Part shown: piece after piece, positions 1 to 12,929 of the stretch
Layout: every line of letters begins with the position of its first letter
Position numbering within the stretch: the stretch's first letter is position 1
Assembly: GCA_004123355.1 (NCBI GenBank)
Contig: SCHM01000004.1
Span: 8,149,017 to 8,213,016 of the forward strand
From: Amphirosellinia nigrospora
Lineage: Eukaryota; Ascomycota; Sordariomycetes; Xylariales; Xylariaceae
Length of the DNA: 64,000 nt
Direction: 5' to 3'
The notes under the pieces: model-generated
Databases searched by the model: none
Told to the model about the DNA's origin: nothing
What the model saw: only the letters and a program-made list of their open reading frames with translations
Program-made: the position numbers and the translations under genes

Positions 1-1
1 A

Positions 2-172
2 GGTGCAATGTCTTGGTTGGTTATGATACTACAACATTCGGTTTCGACTAGTCGTATGCGAGAAATAATGAATGACGAACTATTTCCTAAACTAGAAGAT
101 GATGATGAAGAAAAAGGCTACTATTGGGCTGCTGCTCCATCTCAAAAGTTCACGCTGAATACCGCGCCCTAG
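2..172 (+). CDS. possible 3' end of a protein-coding gene cut by the window edge
   Basis: A frame is open from the left edge to a TAG at 170-172, giving 57 codons. The encoded tail is protein-like: a hydrophobic start (MSWLVMILQHS), then an acidic stretch (LEDDDEEKG) and an aromatic/small segment (YYWAAAPSQKF) before the stop. An ATG at 8 lies in frame, but since the frame is open upstream this is more likely the last part of a larger gene. I do not recognise the family. With only 57 codons and no homology, chance is a real alternative. It is the only coding-looking segment in the first 12 kb. Confidence 0.3.
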   Translation, partial: GAMSWLVMILQHSVSTSRMREIMNDELFPKLEDDDEEKGYYWAAAPSQKFTLNTAP

Positions 173-3100
173 ATCTACCCCACTAATCTTTCCAGTGGCG
201 TGACCTAGTTTTTACACCGTCCACAACCGACCTCCCGTTTTCATACCCGCCAAGTATTAGAATCTCAATATACGGGTATAAATGTTGCATTTCTTATTAT
301 CAAAAAGATCTAAATATATTGCGCCGTGGGCTGGTTCTCTTATCCTACGCGTCATTCGTCCTAGGGGGATAGAGGGCATCGTAACACCGAGTAGACTAAA
401 GGCGGTAGGACAACGACCTCAGCCACTTAAACGTGGATACATAGAAACAATCTATAGCTGAAAGGTAGGTGGTATTATAGTACTACATTCGTATTTCCTA
501 TCTCCGGGTGATATGTGCAATCGCTACCATTTAACTTCACTTGTTTCAGGGCTTAGCTTGCCGGTGTGTACCTAGGCTCCAGTCTGTGAGGTATAGGGCG
601 GTCCACCAACAAGTACCTACCTAGGGTAGCCTTAACAGTAATACGGGTAAGTAGGTACCTAGGTAAGTACCTGGTAGCGTACGAAGTTAATTATTAGGGG
701 CGTTCATGCACAGCATACCTGAATACCTACCTAGGTAGGTAGTCTTGTGTAGATTGCCGTTTTAGGCCGTTTCGTGCGGAGTTACGGCAGGGAAGATACC
801 TATGTGGCGTGTGGAAGTGGCAGTGGTGGCAGTGCGGGGGGAAGATGGGGGGCTACGCCCCCACCACGTAGCATAAAACCCTCTCGGTTGTAGTTGCCCA
901 GCTAGATTCCTTCCTTTTAGATCTATCCTAGATTTGGCCACTCAGTCTCTGATCCTTGTTTAGTGTGTTCACCTAGTTAGTCCCACCAAATGCTCGTCAA
1001 ACCCGGGTCGAATCCAGGCCCTAGATCACGGCCGTCTTTTGTAGCTCGCCAGCAAACCCTCCCCTATTCACCTGCCAACATATGTAGGCTGGCGAACCGT
1101 ATGTAACCAATGTACTAAGATCGCAGGGAACACTAGATCTTACCATGCGGGAGCCTCCTAAGCTACAAAAAGGCGAAAATCCGTAATATTACATGACAAG
1201 GTTGGATTATGCGACCCAAAGCTATGCTTCACGTCTGTTGCACTTTTGTCAAGATCAGCTCGTTAATGAATGAATGCATCATACAACCTCCAGCATTGCA
1301 TGCCCTCGACGCGCAATTTGAAAACCTTCGTTGGATGACAGCAGTTGTGATAGATCATCCATGTGAGGTGTGAGTGTATTGAGTATGGAGAAGTAATGGA
1401 GGATCTAGCTAATCGTACAGGGTACAGGGGTATTTATATGGGTACGCCCATATGTGGGGTCAGCTGGCTACACCCGTCACAGCAGTGGCTACATCAAGAC
1501 CTGACACGATGGTCTGACCCTGGCATCAGGATTTGGCTAGCGTATGCGCCGTCTGCACAGACCGTTGTAATACGAACTAGTGTATGTAAGTACGCACCCT
1601 AGTTAGGTCGGAGAGATAAACCTCGAGAAATAATAGCGGATAGATCCGAGTGCTAGTGTCATTGGTGTCCGACCGTGCGGATTATCAACGTCAGAACAAA
1701 AGAGCTGGTGGCCTAAGGAGCCTTCGATATGTTATGCGTAGGGAGTCAACGAATAATAGATGCGGTCAAGTAGAGAAAAAAGCATTGGGTAGGGATAAAG
1801 TTGAGGTGGAGCTAGAGAGGCGCTTTTCCTACAATGAAAGGCGGACAACTCGGGAGTCGACAAAAAACTGGCCTCGTATAGGTCAGGGGGGCTACGGGCA
1901 CGGAGTGGTGATGGTAAGCGGCAACTAGCGTGCCCTTCTAAATCGGTTCGCTTGGGGTGAAGAACCAGCCAACTTCTTGGACGGCTCAGCCCTATAAAGC
2001 GTCGGCTCACTCAATAGGGTTCCCGTCCATCCCTACTACCATCTGACGTGATGCTAATCCATGCCATTGGCGATCGTGAAAATCTAAAACACACTTTCGA
2101 TTGTCGTACTGTATGATGTTAATGTCAAGTTATCCTTCGATGTGTTTATGTAATTCCTATGCGCTCATTGAGACTGTGATACTACTGTTGACGATCATGA
2201 TTATAGGAGGCAATATAAAGCTCAACTCTGCGGGAATGGTAGTAGGTGGAACACGTTGCGGGGAAATTGTTAGAGGGAATGAATGATACCTACATGTCGA
2301 TTATGTTGAACCATGTCTATTTCCCATGCACGAGGCACTCCTGTTGTACAAATGCATCCGCTTAGATTACCATTTCGGTCCATTTTAAGGTCGCAGGGCC
2401 TACGAGAGCGGCTAGGCCCCTCTTACGACCCTCGGGCCTAGAGAATTTGACATCTGCGGGGAAAGACCAAGACGAGCACTGTGTAAAAGACGAGCACTGT
2501 GTAATAGCGCGCATTGTAACCCCGAGAATAGAAATACTAAAAAACAAAACGTCATGGTTCACTCGGCTCAGGAAATAAGCAAAAACATCGAAACCCAGTT
2601 TCAATCAATCGCAATCGTCGAGTAAATTTCTGTAGCATCACACCGCTTGGATTTTCAACTTGTCCGTTTACTTATTTACTTACTTACTTGTTTACTTGCC
2701 ACATCTGACAGTGGCTGTGGCTGTATAATTGCTTTCGCGTCACTCGGAAAAAGACAGATGACCAACAGGTCAGTGCACCAACGCTATCACTAACATGCAC
2801 GTATCCCTTATGGCATATCCTAAATGTAAACCTAATAGTCGCTCAATGTTAAGCTCCTTCGCGTTAGAGTACCCCTTGATAATAGCAGCAGTATATTGAT
2901 ATCATAAAACAAAAAGCGACATAGGTTCTACCATAAGGCCTACTACTTCGTAGGTTCGATCAATTTGCTTTTCATGGACAGATAACCTCGGCGTGCGTTA
3001 CAACGTCCTCGTAGGCATATATCACCCATCTTTCTTTTAAGCGCCGGTATTATGCTCGTTTGCCACACTTTGGAGGACTCCTGTGAAGCGGTTCGTCACG

Positions 3101-6100
3101 CTTAACTGAATAGCTACATCCCGCACCTAAATTGTCATGTATTCGGGACCTCGCTAAGAACTAGCATGAGATAAGACACGTTGAGAAGAGGTTGAGCGAG
3201 CTAATGCGGCTCACACAAAAAGGCGGATCGAGTATTAACCCTTGATAAGTGGTGGCATGAACATTACAGGGTATGAGTACGAGATCGCTGTAGGTACGGG
3301 TAAGATGGGTATGGGTGGCACCAAGGTCACACTACTATCTAGTACGTACCTATCTTAAGTAACTATCTTGTACTGTACGAGGAGTTAAAGGCTATGCAGG
3401 TCCAGTTCACGCAGAAAATTCCGACACTAATTTACCTATTATAGTGTACCCGGACAAAAGGTAGGGCAGCCAGCCGGGGATAACTGGGATTCCTGACCCC
3501 TGCTGCATCGTTGACGGGAAGACAGTTAACTACCTAGATAACGCTATACACTAAATTCGGTGACGGCTGGCCTATGAGAAACACACCAAATTCGGAATCG
3601 CCTTCTTGAAGACGAAGCTAAAACGGATATTTCCATGTAATTTCCATGTAAGCCCTGCTGTCTTTTCTTTCGCACTCCAATGTAGCACCGCAACTTGAGC
3701 TGGTATCCGTAGAATAAAACCTTAGTTGTGAAATAGGTAACCTGTGGTCCAAGCCGAATACGGGGACTCTGTTGGGCGATAATCATGGAGGTATACCTAG
3801 CTAGTAGAATTTACATCATTACATTTTAATCGCGACTTCAACACGATTAGTATTGTGAGAACCCCAGGCAGTACTGCTTAGTTAAATCTTTACTTGGTGG
3901 GAACAAGTCAAGGCACCTAGATTAGGATTAACATATACAACCAAGAGCTATGGTGGCTGGCTGCTGAGATGGCTTGCCAAGACGATCCCCACTTGCACTG
4001 TTACGAAAACCCCATTGCCCTCGCATGCTATGAAGATGAATTTGCTGTTTGCGGGCAAGGCCTACAGCCACGGCAAGGTGCACAGTGTTTCCGAGGAGAA
4101 TGAACATTGGAATGAAATCTATTTTTGAGAACTGGGGGCGCACGGGGCCACGGCTTAATGCATAATATCAAGGATATCGAACAAAAATGCAAGGTTAGAA
4201 GTTTTGATTAGGCAGACTCGAGGGAACGACCAGCGTACCGTAGACCCTTGGTCATCGATTTTATAGCAACTACCGGCCAGGCGTTTCTGGGATCGCCAGG
4301 ATATTCTGGCTAAGTGGAAAGTGACACAGAGTACCCAACCTTCACGTCGCTGTTCAGAAAGATTCCACACCGAATGAACCCAATCAAGGGCCGGTATATA
4401 CAACCTAGTAGTAGTATTATGTATCTAATGCCGCTCTTGGCAGAGTTATCTGAAGACAAAAATCTTTCCATAAAGCATGCTAGAGCGATTTCCGATCGTT
4501 TCGTAAATATGGATAATACACACGTTTCTAATCTCAACTTGATATATTGGTTCCCGGTGTGATTTTGATATATCGAAAACGTTAGCATACAAGTTACAAG
4601 GTAAGAACTTTAACTAGGATATTGATTTATGGTTGAACATAACGAGTACCCCTGCGTTTCTATTCATGATGTCCCCAGCCCAGGCCCCGGCCGACGAAGC
4701 CCAGGTCTTTGGAAACTTGGGGAACCCAAATAGGGTTAAATGCTGCGATCGATCCAGGCATCATACCTAGTCTAATCGGGCATCCTGGTGGGGCCAACGT
4801 GGGACGGAGAGTCATACGGCGCAGGGTTGGGCGGCGTGAGATTGATTAGGTAGAGGTGTACCGTACAAGAATTCGCTTTCCAGACAGTGTACAGATCCGG
4901 GCTCACACAAAATGGTTCAAAATGAGGCTCAAAGTGTTAGCCAGGATCTGTCGGTGACCTTGGCGGATCGGTATTCCCCGCTCCTCGTTCCAAATTATCA
5001 CACTTCTCTAATCCCCTTTACATGTGTACACATGTAAAGGTAGTCTACGGCTGAGGAGATAAGGGGATATACTTCTTATATCTTTTGCTACACTAAGTAT
5101 ACTTGCTATGATTATTATTTAGGCCTGGGACTGTTTATTAGCCCAAAAACTAAAGTTCAAGGTGCTGTCCCCCTTTACTGGTATCCCGGCAATGGACCGT
5201 GATATTGAAGTTTACAAGGTCAATTTTTCTAGAGCCACGCGCAGAAGAAGACGAAACCTCGTATAGCGCTAATAGGACATGAATTTATCGTCTAATATCT
5301 TCCTCCTTGGCCTCGCACCCTAAACGAACATGCCGGTCCAAAGTAACCCGCTTCTGGTATCTGTGTGGCAGTACAAGTATATATGAGCGCGGGTACAAAT
5401 AGTTCACCTCCTGCTTATAAATCCAACGTGCCAACCACCTGCACCAACTCAGGTTGTGGGTGCCAGCATGGCACATGCGGGGTGGTAAATCGCATTCCAT
5501 TCCACATCGTACTCCCGTCCATGTACCAACGTATCAGGTTTGGGGCATCGTCAATTAAGATCTGCCACAATAGTTGAATTCACTCTTCTATCGCGTTCCG
5601 GAAAGCTGACATGAACGCAGCACCTGTCAAAAAAGGTATTATTTCTTTCCGACTCATGTCCCTGAGCTAGTAAAGCCAGTAATTTAAGAACAGATAGATT
5701 GTTGCTTAGAAAAGGTTCAGTGGGTGATGTAGCGCTTAGCAAGGCAGCTTTGCGCCTTGAATCTATTGTTCAAATGCTACGCTGCCGTTGCGATCCGGTC
5801 TGTCGGGGGCAATATTTGAGCTGGACTAAATTAACCATCAGCCCCTTTGTGGTAGGCATTTAAAGGATCGGAGACGGGGAGATGGCTACCGCCTGCCCGC
5901 AGCACGGATGATACAAAAAACATTTTACTCGGCTTAAGCCGACTGATATATATACCCTTGCAGTAAATAGTAAACCATACCTTCAAACAAAGTTAGGACT
6001 CCATACGTACCTAGGTAGGTTTGCAGGCGGTTTAAGTAGGTATCAGCTTTCAAGTTCTTTCTATATACGTTGACAAACTGCAGTACAACTTTATTATGAT

Positions 6101-9100
6101 TAGGAGCCTGGCTGCATATTATCCTTGAGTAAAGTACTGCTACACGCCAGATGCGGGTTCCTAATTGGGGGTGGGGAGGAATGACAGGGCACCAACTCGA
6201 ACACTGCATTTGTTCTGTGTCAGAATCATATATTTTTTCTTTTTTAGCTCGACACCAGTGTATTTATCGAAGAATGAAATAGACGTGCTCTACACCGAAT
6301 TTCAGGACTGGAGCCTAGATTATATACGCCGACGTCAACGAATAAAGAGATGCCGCGCTCAACAAAACCCGATGTTCAGCGGGACGAAGCTGCACGTATG
6401 TGCCTACTGGTCTAGGCCGGTAAACGATTTTCACTGCCCACCCCTCGCACGGGACTGCGAAGGTGAGTGGTACCGCCATGCTGTGATGCACCACCCGCGG
6501 CGTCTGTTCGCCATCGTATTTCAAAAGATGCGCAGTAGTATGAGATCAGAGCCTTAAGGGTTGAGGGTGATAAATATGCAGGGGTCAGTAGAAGGGACAG
6601 TGGTCCAGCGGGCCGTCTCCCGAACTTTATCAAGTACCAAATTGAAGTACTTGTAACGAAGGCATGGAATTGAAAGAAAGACATCCAGGTCACGTGCTGT
6701 AGCGACTTTCGCTCAGTCGCAAAAGCGAGCGGCGATTATAACTTGAGTGTGTAAATATGGTATATTAGTAGGTATGGGGCAAGGAACCTAAGAAACGTAT
6801 TATGGTTGGCAGTAGCAAGGGCCCCCTTGTTCTTTGGATTTCTGTTCGGATTTGGCAGCTTAATGAGACCTAAAACGATGGCTGGTGTCCCGCTTTAGAT
6901 ATTCACATGTAAAAGTGTGGTGAGCTTATTATTAGCAGTTATGTACTATCTATAACAAGCAATCGGATATATTGTGTCGTACTAGTCATCCGTGCTACTA
7001 TTCCCGTGTTACGTTGTAGATGCAGTGCAGTTTATTACTTGCCCTGTAATTTCTAACGAATTGTTAAGTAAAGTAACTGAGGCTTTACCTTACTGTTAAT
7101 GCTTCAACTTATAAATTCTACTACAGCTTCAGGTTCTGACATGATGAATAGGTAGTAACGTATGCCAAATGCAAGCAAATTTCATTGACCTGTGTCGGAA
7201 GCACCTAGGAAATGTGCTACGTATAGAAAATATGATAAGTAAGTTAGGATTAGGCCACAAAGCGCCAAGTATGCATCGCATCGTTCTTAAACTTCTAGTT
7301 CCCCAGGTCCATTACTCCCAGTCCCGAAGGATAACCGCTGCTTACGCATTGCTTCCCCAGCGGCGAGAGTATGTCATAGTACATGCTGGAGGGCCCTTGG
7401 CAGAATGCAATGTAAGTATCATGTTTCCAGGATCATCCTAGCATTATAGGCAACTTTCTCTCGGCTATGCTGGCCGCTTCCGTAATTTGAATCGCGTATC
7501 ACTCGTCTATTTACAACAGCCCAGAAGACAGTGGGTTGATGACTGTCTGCTACTCACCTTCCGTATAACCATAGCCTGTTTATCATATGCTCTGAAACTC
7601 CAAGGCTGATTAGAGCCGGTGGCACATAGATTGAAGACGTTCTAGGGCTGAAGAGTGCGTTCGTATTTGAGCTCAGGGTACCTCCATGTGGCTCATACCC
7701 CTCATTTCGTCATATAATATAATATCCTTTATAAACATGAAGCCGATAATGGAGGAACACAGCACGCCTAGTAAATGTATGATGAACACAGATCAATCCA
7801 ATCTTAACTGAATCTTAGGTCTAAGGATGTGGACTCCTCCCGTTTTGATATTTTGTCAAGCTCTCCGTGAGGGTTCGAAGCACTTGGGCTTCGCGTTCTG
7901 ATAATGTTGAGGCGCCGCGTACTCCTAGGGCGGTAACCGGGTCACCGCCTCCATTTTTCGATGCCATGTAGGAGTTCACTCGCTGCTGGGAAAGAGAGGC
8001 GTTGCTGGTACCTGGATGAGGCTCGGAGAATCTATGCGGTGGTTTGACTCGGTGACTGCTGGAGAAGAGGAGCTATGTTACTATGCCGTGTCCGTAAATA
8101 CGAGTGGGGTAAGTTCAGCTGGGGGAAAGTATATTAAGCAAGTGAGAGCGGCTATGAGCGGGGCTCGTTTTATGTGCAGGCAAGGGTGTGTATGCATATA
8201 AATAATTGTGATTGAGAGCATGTCATGGTTTATAACATGACCACAAGAGCCAAAATAGAAGTATACTTGGATAGAGAGAACCGAGAAAGCCAAAGAAGAC
8301 TAGATCAACGTGGGGAGGCGAAAAGTAAAATATGTTCTCACCCATCCACCACGGAAGCGGTAGTAGAGTTGTCCATAGTGCAAGAAGATGGTGGTGATTT
8401 ATAATGGTGATAGAGTAGCAACTGAGGTGGTGCAAAGCAGAGTGGAAGTGGACGAAATTGCAAAGTAAGTGACTTGCAAGAATAACGTAAAGAATCTACT
8501 GCACAGGCGATAGCACAATAGGTGGTGTACTAGAGGAAGCAGAAACTGAAGAAGTAACTCAAAGTTTACTTGCGCTACCCATCATCTTCAGCAACCCGAG
8601 AGGGGGGCGGGTGTTTATACCTATCTTCTGAAATCTCCATGGTTCGTAGTCTGACCAAAAAGAAGACGAGGGCGTTGGCTTGGTTTTTTTTTCAAACGCA
8701 ACTTCTGCGTCAGTTTCGCTGTCAATTTGCAAGGATTTCCGGATGAGATGCCACCCTGCTTTGCAGGCGGTCCGTCATTTTCAGGGCCCCATCCTCGTAC
8801 ATGATACGTATGCCTAAACAACTACAGAGGCGCTGCGGCTTAACCTACATGGTCGTATGTTCCAGGTGCTGTCCCAGGTTGGGAGGCTGCGGAATGACCC
8901 TCGGCCGTAAAGACGACATAGTCTAGACATAATCGGAGTCTCTAGCCCTGGGATATCTTGGATAAGGGTGCCGGTCGTTGTGATTCGCGTCGAAGGTTCG
9001 GAGACTGGGATAGGCAGATCGTTGTGTGCACACAGGCGGTCAGCGGCAGACGGGTTGGTACATCCTATGTACATACATGGCCATACTGGATAGTAGACCC

Positions 9101-11450
9101 ACCGTCTTTAGCCTCCGCTACCGTATTTGGAGATATGGACAATCGAACTAGTAGTGTAAGGCGAAAACTCGTTCCAACTTGCCATGCCAAGCTCTTGGCC
9201 TCTCCAGCTGTACCGGGTGTGATAAGCAGACTTGCACAATTCCTCATTAGGAAATATTTCTACGACTGAAATATATGTATGCGGCGATGCTGAGAGTTGC
9301 CCCGAAGTCCCTACCCAACGGGCGATAGCCTATCATGTACTGGTCGTAGTATGACCCAAGATTTGACATGCCCAGCCGGGACGTGTTGCGGCGCAGCGCA
9401 TTGTTTTGCCATTGCCTTGGCAAGCCTTTCGCGCGACGATATTATTACCGAAAAACCGTTTCCAAGTGCCCTCCGTCAAAGGACTTTCTATCCGGAACAG
9501 CCAGAAGTATTATTGATCCCGTAACAATATCTAACTTTTAATGCCAGCATAGTAAACTAGTACAACAGCGCTCTTTCACAATGAATTAATGACTTTTAAA
9601 GCCTCGCGTGAGGTCTTAATCTTCGTTGATCTTGCCGCTATTTACAAGTTGTTTCTCATCCTCGATACTGTACAATAGGTACCTCCTTTGTGAGAAATAA
9701 TCAGACATCAGTAATAAACGCTCTTCAGATATCAGAACTGTCCATACTCTTGATGGATCCGGCACCTTTTGCTGAAGGGCGAAACTGGATCCGGAGATGG
9801 ATCGGCAAGTCGCTTTATGTCCGAAATCTGTGCAAGCTTGGCGTTGATCAAGGATCCCTGGAACGCAACCTGGACGGAACCTGGAGATTGTGGATGAGCC
9901 CAACCGAGTGGTCTTGAGGTTCGCCGTGGGGCAGCGATGCGGGAAGATCGCTGGATACGCCTCTGCTCTGACCAGGGGGAGGGGGGGGGCGGGCGGGTCC
10001 ACAGAACGCAGGGTTCGCGGAGAGAACTCAGCTTACCTTCGGCTGACGTGCCATGTTGCCCTCCGACAGGTTAGTAGCAGGCCATCGATTATCAAAGTCT
10101 TGGCTTTCGCAGGGGGAGCAGATATTATAGAGCAAGCAAACAGATGCCATGGGAGGAGAAATATAAAACCTTGCTAGAAGCTAGACCATTGTCCACACCC
10201 CCCGGTCCGGGGCACGACAAATCCCAAACATCTCTGAATACCATCTTAATACTAGCCATCACGATTCCCACGACATTTAAGACTCCGCGCGGTAGGAAAT
10301 GCATATGATGTTAATATTTGTCCTGGGGCTTTGGCCACATCCTGGCATGAATTTCGGCCCCCATACGTGCTCATGCAGATATACTTTGTAGTGCCGCAAC
10401 ATGAGCGAGTAGGCTATGAACGCAAACCTTTAAGTGCTTCCTAAAATAATTCCAAGATCCTAGAAGGTATTGTTCGCAATCAGATTATTGGTTTTCATTT
10501 TTACACACATACCATACTGTACACAAAACTCGACACTCTTTGGCAAAGTTCAGTGATTGGCTAGCCAGTCAGGGTGCCGGGAGATTGGTGAATGACCTGC
10601 TCTGCATAAACTTCCCTGTCGAGTTATTGCACTCTGCATATGCTGCCTCATGCTCGGTTGCAGGAGGTATGCCATGCAAGCCAAGGTCATCGATTCAGAA
10701 GCATCTCCTCCGCCATTTGCCATACGTTAGCGTGTTTGGTGGTGTATAACAATAACGTTAGTTTCGGTTGTAGGAAGGGTCTGCACGCGATGAATAGTCA
10801 CAATGCGCTCAAGACTTCCTGTTTGGCGGTCTTCCAAATCTACGTATACCAATAGAACCCTGGCCTATGATCGGACGAATGAGGATGACAATGCTGCTCT
10901 GCGCTGTACAGTCGGCAGATTTTGCGCGGGTCTTGGCAATGTAGCGCTGCAATGCGGACGTCTGACGTTCATCGGGAGCCCCTGTTACCATGGTTTGTTA
11001 CCATTGGCCAAGTTAGATCGTCCGAACAGAGAGTGCGCGCAAGGCAACCAGTCTGCCCAAGATTTCGCCTAGCTCCTACTATTGCTGACCGATTCTCTTT
11101 TATGTTAGCTACTGTGTTTGAGATAGAATATACGAGCCAGGTTGGAGTTACAAGGATTTGACCCAATCGGCTTTGCACAGCAGAAAACGCGGACTGCCAA
11201 CCAATGCCATTGTATTCCCCTTCAGCAGCCACCCGGCGAAACGACCGATGATCGTTGAGGAGCACCGCTGTAAGAGAGCGTTTTTCGGGGGTGTCAATGG
11301 TCAGGATACGCTTCAGAAAGGCAATTATCCATCGCATCTTCTACGTTGTACCACTAAGATGTTTGTCAAGGACTACTTAGGTGTATTCGTAATAGTCAGG
11401 GTAGTATTGTTCTAAGTAGAGGCATATATATTTTGGTGAAGTGATTTGCG
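173..11450. other. long stretch without a recognisable gene
   Basis: Both strands hold only short open frames (130 codons or fewer), and none of the translations contains a family motif I know. Base composition is ordinary, not AT-rich, so this is not RIP-degraded repeat. Broken genes elsewhere in the window are still recognisable as fragments, and nothing comparable appears here. Scattered short palindromes built on TACCTAGGTA are the only recurrent structure I see. I also found no convincing tRNA. Confidence 0.5.
611..742. repeat. cluster of TACCTAGGTA-type palindromes
   Basis: Within about 130 bp the palindromic words ACCTACCTAGG, GTAGGTACCTAGGTAAGTACC and ACCTACCTAGGTAGGT occur three times. 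Related words recur at about 6,006-6,020, 14,270-14,292 and 18,013-18,055, always between genes. They can form short hairpins and resemble dispersed AvrII-type palindromes common in intergenic DNA of some Sordariomycetes. Function is unknown. Confidence 0.5.
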
Positions 11451-12255
11451 AATCGCAGTCTCATGCCTCCGCCAAGGCCTATGATGGGCCGTCCCGCCTA
11501 CCTCCCATCCCAGCTACATCCTCTAGTGCCTTATCCGACGCCGCTTGCCTCCACAAGAAGTGGCGCTTCGTGCTTCGGTATTATAATCCCGACGGGGAGA
11601 GGCTCTGCTGAGCATCCCCGCAATCTATATTGGCCCGGCGCCGGATTTTCACCTACGCCGAACCTGATGGGCATCAATTCAGGTGAAGCCGGGCCCCCAT
11701 CAGGCAGCATTGACATGGGTCAGTGACCCCCTTGTCTGCGCGAGTATGGCTAGAGCAGAATTCGCACACATGAAAGCAGCCGGGCCGAATCCGTCCTATA
11801 GATAACCCCTGTAACTACCTCGTCAAACCCCGAAAGACAGCAATCAGTACCGATCGAAGGATGGATTGAAGTCCAACGATGCTAGCTCGACAACCATTGT
11901 CTTTTGAACAAAAAGGGCTCGCCCGGTCCCGGCCGCACAACATGAAGTATTATGATAGGTATTTGTAGTGCTGTGTTGTGGTGCTGTACGAGAGTAGCTG
12001 CCGCTCACTCTGCCCTTCCCACCATAGAACTTGATATTCTTGCCTTATTATATAGAACATTATCTCGCCTTTCTAGAAGGTCACCTGATGCGGGTACTAG
12101 GCCATGAGAAATATGTACAGCCACTTAGCCACCTCACTTCAAAGTATTGTCTCACGTGACTGCGGCCGCGTACAAAGGCTTATGAGGGGAAAGCATGGTA
12201 ACCGCGCACCAATGGCCGAAGTGAGACCAATTCTACCCCCGTTTCGCCATATCTC

Positions 12256-12929
12256 TTATAGCTTTTCAGCAGGCGGGTCAATATTGACCTTGCCGTGTTC
12301 ACAGATAGCCAGAACAGGGCCTTGCGTGCCGTCCTCAGTCGCCATTCTCATGACGCCGCGTAAGCTACTAAGCCTCTTGCCGGCATGCATGATCTCGCAC
12401 TCGATATCAACCGTGGTGCCGATAGGTACGGGCCGCAGGTAAGTGACATTCAGCGTGCGACTCACACCACTGCGCTGCCAGAAGCCAGGGCGCGAGATCA
12501 TATGCAGCGGGAAGGTAGTACAGACGTCGAATATGGTCGCGGTACAGCCCCCATGCAGGTTCCCCAGGCCATTGGCATGGATGGGCTGGACCGTGAGCCG
12601 AAAGGTGGCCCGGGGATGTGGGGGTGCCACGGACTGCGAGACGATGGAGAGGTGCTTTATGATGGACGAGGACCATTCCTGGGATCATGTCAGCACATGA
12701 AATGATATGAAAAGTTGGGATTGGGATGATGAATACGGCCTGAGGCGCCTGCAATGCGACGCTGGGGAACATGACAAAGAGGCACGGATGTGATGGGCGA
12801 GGATACGATTGCTTACGTGGTTCTCGGGTCTTTCGATGACTCGATGAACCAATTCACGTAGTCTTCTAATCTCTGACGTGCTTCTTGAGCTTCAGCGGTG
12901 TCGTTCGGATCCTCTGACTTGTTCACCAT
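12256..12929 (-). CDS. hotdog-fold acyl-CoA thioesterase (ACOT13/PaaI-like)
   Basis: Two exons are visible. Exon 1 (12,929-12,817) starts at an ATG and encodes a short polar helix ending in [12 protein letters not shown]. Exon 2 (12,678-12,256) carries the hotdog domain with the signature [16 protein letters not shown], where the HGG loop and the Asp are the active-site elements of the THEM2/ACOT13 group, followed by [15 protein letters not shown] and a C-terminal CEHGKVN strand. The intron 12,679-12,816 has GTAAGC at its 5' end, CCCAG at its 3' end and a CTGACA-like branch site. About 178 residues, normal for the family. Such enzymes hydrolyse medium- to long-chain acyl-CoA, often in mitochondria. 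Oddity: exon 1 ends in phase 2 while exon 2 needs phase 0, so one base appears to be missing near the donor, matching the -1 shifts in the neighbouring genes. Family call is firm; substrate is not shown. Confidence 0.85.

Noticed and set aside
985-1020. possible tRNA B box (GGGTCGAATCC)
   Set aside because: No matching acceptor stem or A box at the right distance could be found.
6165-6557. 130-codon frame, the longest in the first 11 kb
   Set aside because: Composition is Arg/Cys/His-rich without domain features, typical of chance translation.
9616-10177. overlapping frames of 95-128 codons on both strands
   Set aside because: Neither strand shows a family signature or a consistent continuation through a shift; treated as chance.
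11463-11726. 87-codon proline-rich frame
   Set aside because: GC-rich sequence with an equally open frame on the other strand and no recognisable motif. Could be a fragment, but cannot be supported.
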